Below, in pieces: positions 4,356 to 5,999 of a stretch of DNA of 5,999 bases (position 1 is the first letter of the stretch; every line of letters starts with the position of its first letter). Location: positions 1-5,999 of the forward strand of contig JASLNQ010000144.1 in assembly GCA_030745955.1 (NCBI GenBank). The letters run 5' to 3'. The stretch comes from Dehalococcoidia bacterium. Lineage in GTDB: Bacteria; Chloroflexota; Dehalococcoidia; UBA1151; UBA1328. Under the pieces are notes generated by a model. It saw only the letters and a program-made list of their open reading frames with translations, was not told the DNA's origin and did no database searches. The position numbers and the translations under genes were made by a program.

Positions 4356-5591
4356 ATGGCGCAAGTTCAGAACAGGAAGAAGCGTGCGGTTGTCGCGATG
4401 AGCGGGGGGGTTGATTCTTCCGTTGCCGCGGCGCTGCTCGCCCGCGAGGGCTACGACGTAGTCGGTGTCACGATGCGTCTGTTCAACGCGCCCAACGAGA
4501 ATGTCGCCCGACTGAACAAGTCGTGTTGCTCGCTCGAAGATGTGGATGACGCCCGCTCCGTGTGCCGCAAGATCGGTGCGAAGCATTACTTTCTGAACTT
4601 CGAGGAGGAGTTTCAGAAGCACGTTGTCGACTACTTCGTTGGCGAGTACGAGCGCGGTCGCACCCCACACCCCTGCCTTGCCTGCAACGACCTGATGAAG
4701 TTTGAGTTCCTCATCCGACGGGCGAAGTTGATGGACGCAGATGTAGTGGTAACCGGGCACTACGCCAGGATTCGGCAGACAGACGGCGTCTACGAACTGC
4801 TGGCCGGGGTCGACCCGTTGAAGGACCAGTCGTATGTCCTCTACACCCTGACGCAGGAGCAACTCGCAAAGCTGGCGCTCCCGATCGGCGATTACTCGAA
4901 GGACGAGATCAGGGATGTGGCGCGTGAGCTCGGGCTGGCCATCGCCGACAAGCCGGATTCGCAGGACATCTGCTTTATCCCGGACGGCGACTACAACCGC
5001 TTTATCGAGCCGCGCCTGGAGCGAAGGGTACTCGGAAATATAGTCGACCCGGACGGCAATGTGCTCGGGAGCCATGATGGCATTCACGGGTTCACCATCG
5101 GGCAGCGCAGGCGCATTCCGGTCGTGAACAACACTGAGCGGCCGTTGTATGTCACTGATATCGATGCCGAGACCGGGCGGATCACCGTTGGGCCTGCGGA
5201 GGGACTGATGAAGACCCGGCTTTACGCGGCGGGCGTGAACTGGGTGTCGGGGAGCGCGCCGGAGGGACCGATACGTGTCGAGGCACGGATCCGCTACAAC
5301 GGGCGGAACGCCGCGGCGCGTGTGCGGGAGCTGACAGGGGATGGGGTCGAAATCGAATTTGACGAGCCGGTGCGCGCCATCACGCCCGGACAGGCGGTGG
5401 TGTTCTACGATGGAGATGTCGTACTGGGCGGCGGGCTGATCGAGTCGTCTCTTCCGGGGCGGAAACCCAGCGACCGGAAGCCATCGGTTCCTGATGGCGC
5501 GCCACTCGATGGTCTGGCAGAAGACGGAGTCGCGGATTCTGGCAACCTGGCTCCCAGTGAACGGTCGGCATCCCCCATCCGCACGGCCTGA
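4356..5591 (+). CDS. mnmA: tRNA-specific 2-thiouridylase MnmA
   Basis: MnmA activates U34 of tRNA Lys, Glu and Gln with ATP and transfers sulfur from a persulfide relay to make 2-thiouridine. Visible motifs are the PP-loop SGGVDSS (16-22), SCCSLEDVDDA (56-66), TPHPCLACN (103-111) with the first catalytic Cys107, TGHYARI (133-139), KDQSYVLYTL (156-165), and DSQDICFI (201-208) with the second catalytic Cys206. FTIGQRRR (246-253) and PGQAVVFYDGDVVLGGG (344-360) complete the C-terminal barrel. The protein is 411 residues; the domain ends near 363 and is followed by an unusual tail of about 48 residues rich in Pro, Ser, Asp and Gly. ATG 4356 was chosen over GTG 4308 because it sits just before the PP-loop and 6 nt after an extended -10 box. 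It is divergent from rsfS. Confidence 0.97.
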   Translation: MAQVQNRKKRAVVAMSGGVDSSVAAALLAREGYDVVGVTMRLFNAPNENVARLNKSCCSLEDVDDARSVCRKIGAKHYFLNFEEEFQKHVVDYFVGEYERGRTPHPCLACNDLMKFEFLIRRAKLMDADVVVTGHYARIRQTDGVYELLAGVDPLKDQSYVLYTLTQEQLAKLALPIGDYSKDEIRDVARELGLAIADKPDSQDICFIPDGDYNRFIEPRLERRVLGNIVDPDGNVLGSHDGIHGFTIGQRRRIPVVNNTERPLYVTDIDAETGRITVGPAEGLMKTRLYAAGVNWVSGSAPEGPIRVEARIRYNGRNAAARVRELTGDGVEIEFDEPVRAITPGQAVVFYDGDVVLGGGLIESSLPGRKPSDRKPSVPDGAPLDGLAEDGVADSGNLAPSERSASPIRTA

Positions 5592-5651
5592 ATTTTCCCA
5601 CAGACACGGTATGCTTCAGGCCCGCTCGTTTTGTGGCACCCTCCGGCAGTG

Positions 5652-5679
5652 CTGCGCGGCCACACAGGTGGCCGCGCAG
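5652..5679. other. Perfect 12-bp hairpin between mnmA and rnhB
   Basis: CTGCGCGGCCAC (5652-5663) and GTGGCCGCGCAG (5668-5679) form a perfect, very GC-rich 12-bp stem closed by the 4-nt loop ACAG. No T-run follows on either strand, so it is not a standard intrinsic terminator. It could be the 3' end stabiliser of the mnmA mRNA, a Rho-related signal or a leader element of rnhB. Confidence 0.7.
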
Positions 5680-5689
5680 GTGAGTGGGT

Positions 5690-5717
5690 TCGGCCAGTGT
5701 CTTCCAGGTCTGGCCGA
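5690..5717. other. Second hairpin before rnhB
   Basis: TCGGCCAG (5690-5697) pairs perfectly with CTGGCCGA (5710-5717) around a 12-nt loop, only 10 nt after the stronger hairpin. A mildly T-rich stretch (TTCATCGTTCC) follows, which gives it slightly more terminator character on the plus strand. Confidence 0.5.
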
Positions 5718-5754
5718 TTCATCGTTCCTGATCAGCCTATCGTGGACCTGAAAA

Positions 5755-5999
5755 TTGGCTAAAACCGTCCGAGCGCTCCCAGACTTCTCGATCGAAACAA
5801 AGATTGCCAACAGGGAAAACCTGCTCGTGGCCGGGGTCGACGAGGTCGGACGGGGGACGCTTGCGGGCCCGGTCGTGGCTGCTGCCGCAATTTTGCCGGG
5901 GCCGGTCCCGGTTGAATTCGCCGGGCTGGTAAACGACAGCAAGCTGCTTTCGGAGGCACAGCGCCAGCGGGCTTTTGACTGGTTGACCGGCTGGTGTGT
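5755..5999 (+). CDS. rnhB: Ribonuclease HII (partial, runs off the right edge)
   Basis: RNase HII cuts the RNA strand of RNA-DNA hybrids and starts removal of single ribonucleotides from DNA. The 81 residues present include [16 protein letters not shown] (26-41), which holds the first two catalytic acids Asp29 and Glu30 and the GRG motif that recognises the ribonucleotide junction. [11 protein letters not shown] (60-70) is the family's DSK segment. The start is taken as TTG 5755: an in-frame TGA lies at 5749-5751, and the next alternative (GTG within LLVAGVDE) would remove residues directly before the active site. There is no strong ribosome site, only GGA 8 nt upstream; TATCGT at 5738-5743 could be a -10 box. 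The gene is intact as far as seen; the remaining catalytic Asp residues lie beyond the window. Confidence 0.95.
   Translation, partial: MAKTVRALPDFSIETKIANRENLLVAGVDEVGRGTLAGPVVAAAAILPGPVPVEFAGLVNDSKLLSEAQRQRAFDWLTGWC

Noticed and set aside
4281..5087. 268-residue reading antisense to mnmA
   Set aside because: Lies fully opposite the unmistakable MnmA coding sequence; such long shadows are expected in GC-rich DNA.
5592..5754. Known structured RNA (SRP RNA, RNase P RNA, tmRNA) in the mnmA-rnhB spacer
   Set aside because: None of the conserved sequence motifs of these RNAs could be found; only the hairpins themselves are supported.

Overview
The window is a GC-rich (roughly 60% by eye) bacterial chromosome segment made mostly of housekeeping genes. 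The gene content is typical of Bacteria: ThiL, TsaE/TsaB, Ndk, RsfS, MnmA and RNase HII, plus a tRNA-Lys with an encoded CCA. The long MnmA type with a SCCSLEDVDDA segment, the gene order and the frequent promoters placed right against start codons suggest Chloroflexota (Dehalococcoidia/SAR202-like). That placement is an inference from general familiarity, not from a search.

Layout. Bases 1-223 hold no assignable gene and have a lower GC content (about 51%). They lie immediately 3' of a minus-strand tRNA-Lys(CTT) (224-299), which has a near-consensus promoter. A small minus-strand tautomerase-family gene (405-590) is divergent from the plus-strand cluster thiL-tsaE-tsaB (712-2982), whose genes overlap by 8 and 4 nt. 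After a 104-nt gap comes ndk (3087-3542). A 346-nt non-coding convergent gap (3543-3888) separates ndk from minus-strand rsfS (3889-4263). rsfS is divergent from plus-strand mnmA (4356-5591). A 163-nt spacer containing a very strong 12-bp hairpin precedes rnhB, which starts with TTG at 5755 and runs off the right edge.

Theme. Several genes serve tRNA or translation. TsaE and TsaB belong to the machinery that makes t6A37 on ANN-decoding tRNAs, which include the tRNA-Lys here. MnmA thiolates U34 of Lys/Glu/Gln tRNAs. RsfS silences 50S subunits. ThiL makes thiamine diphosphate, Ndk balances NTP pools and RNase HII removes ribonucleotides from DNA. tsaD and rimI, frequent partners of tsaB, are not in this window.

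The most notable non-coding signals are: (i) three genes (thiL, rsfS, mnmA) with a -10 box ending 6-7 nt before an ATG and no clear Shine-Dalgarno sequence, the signature of leaderless transcripts; (ii) the tandem hairpins before rnhB; (iii) a 9-mer repeated three times in the ndk/rsfS gap. I found no CRISPR array, insertion sequence, toxin-antitoxin or defence system. Apart from these small signals it is an ordinary core-genome region.
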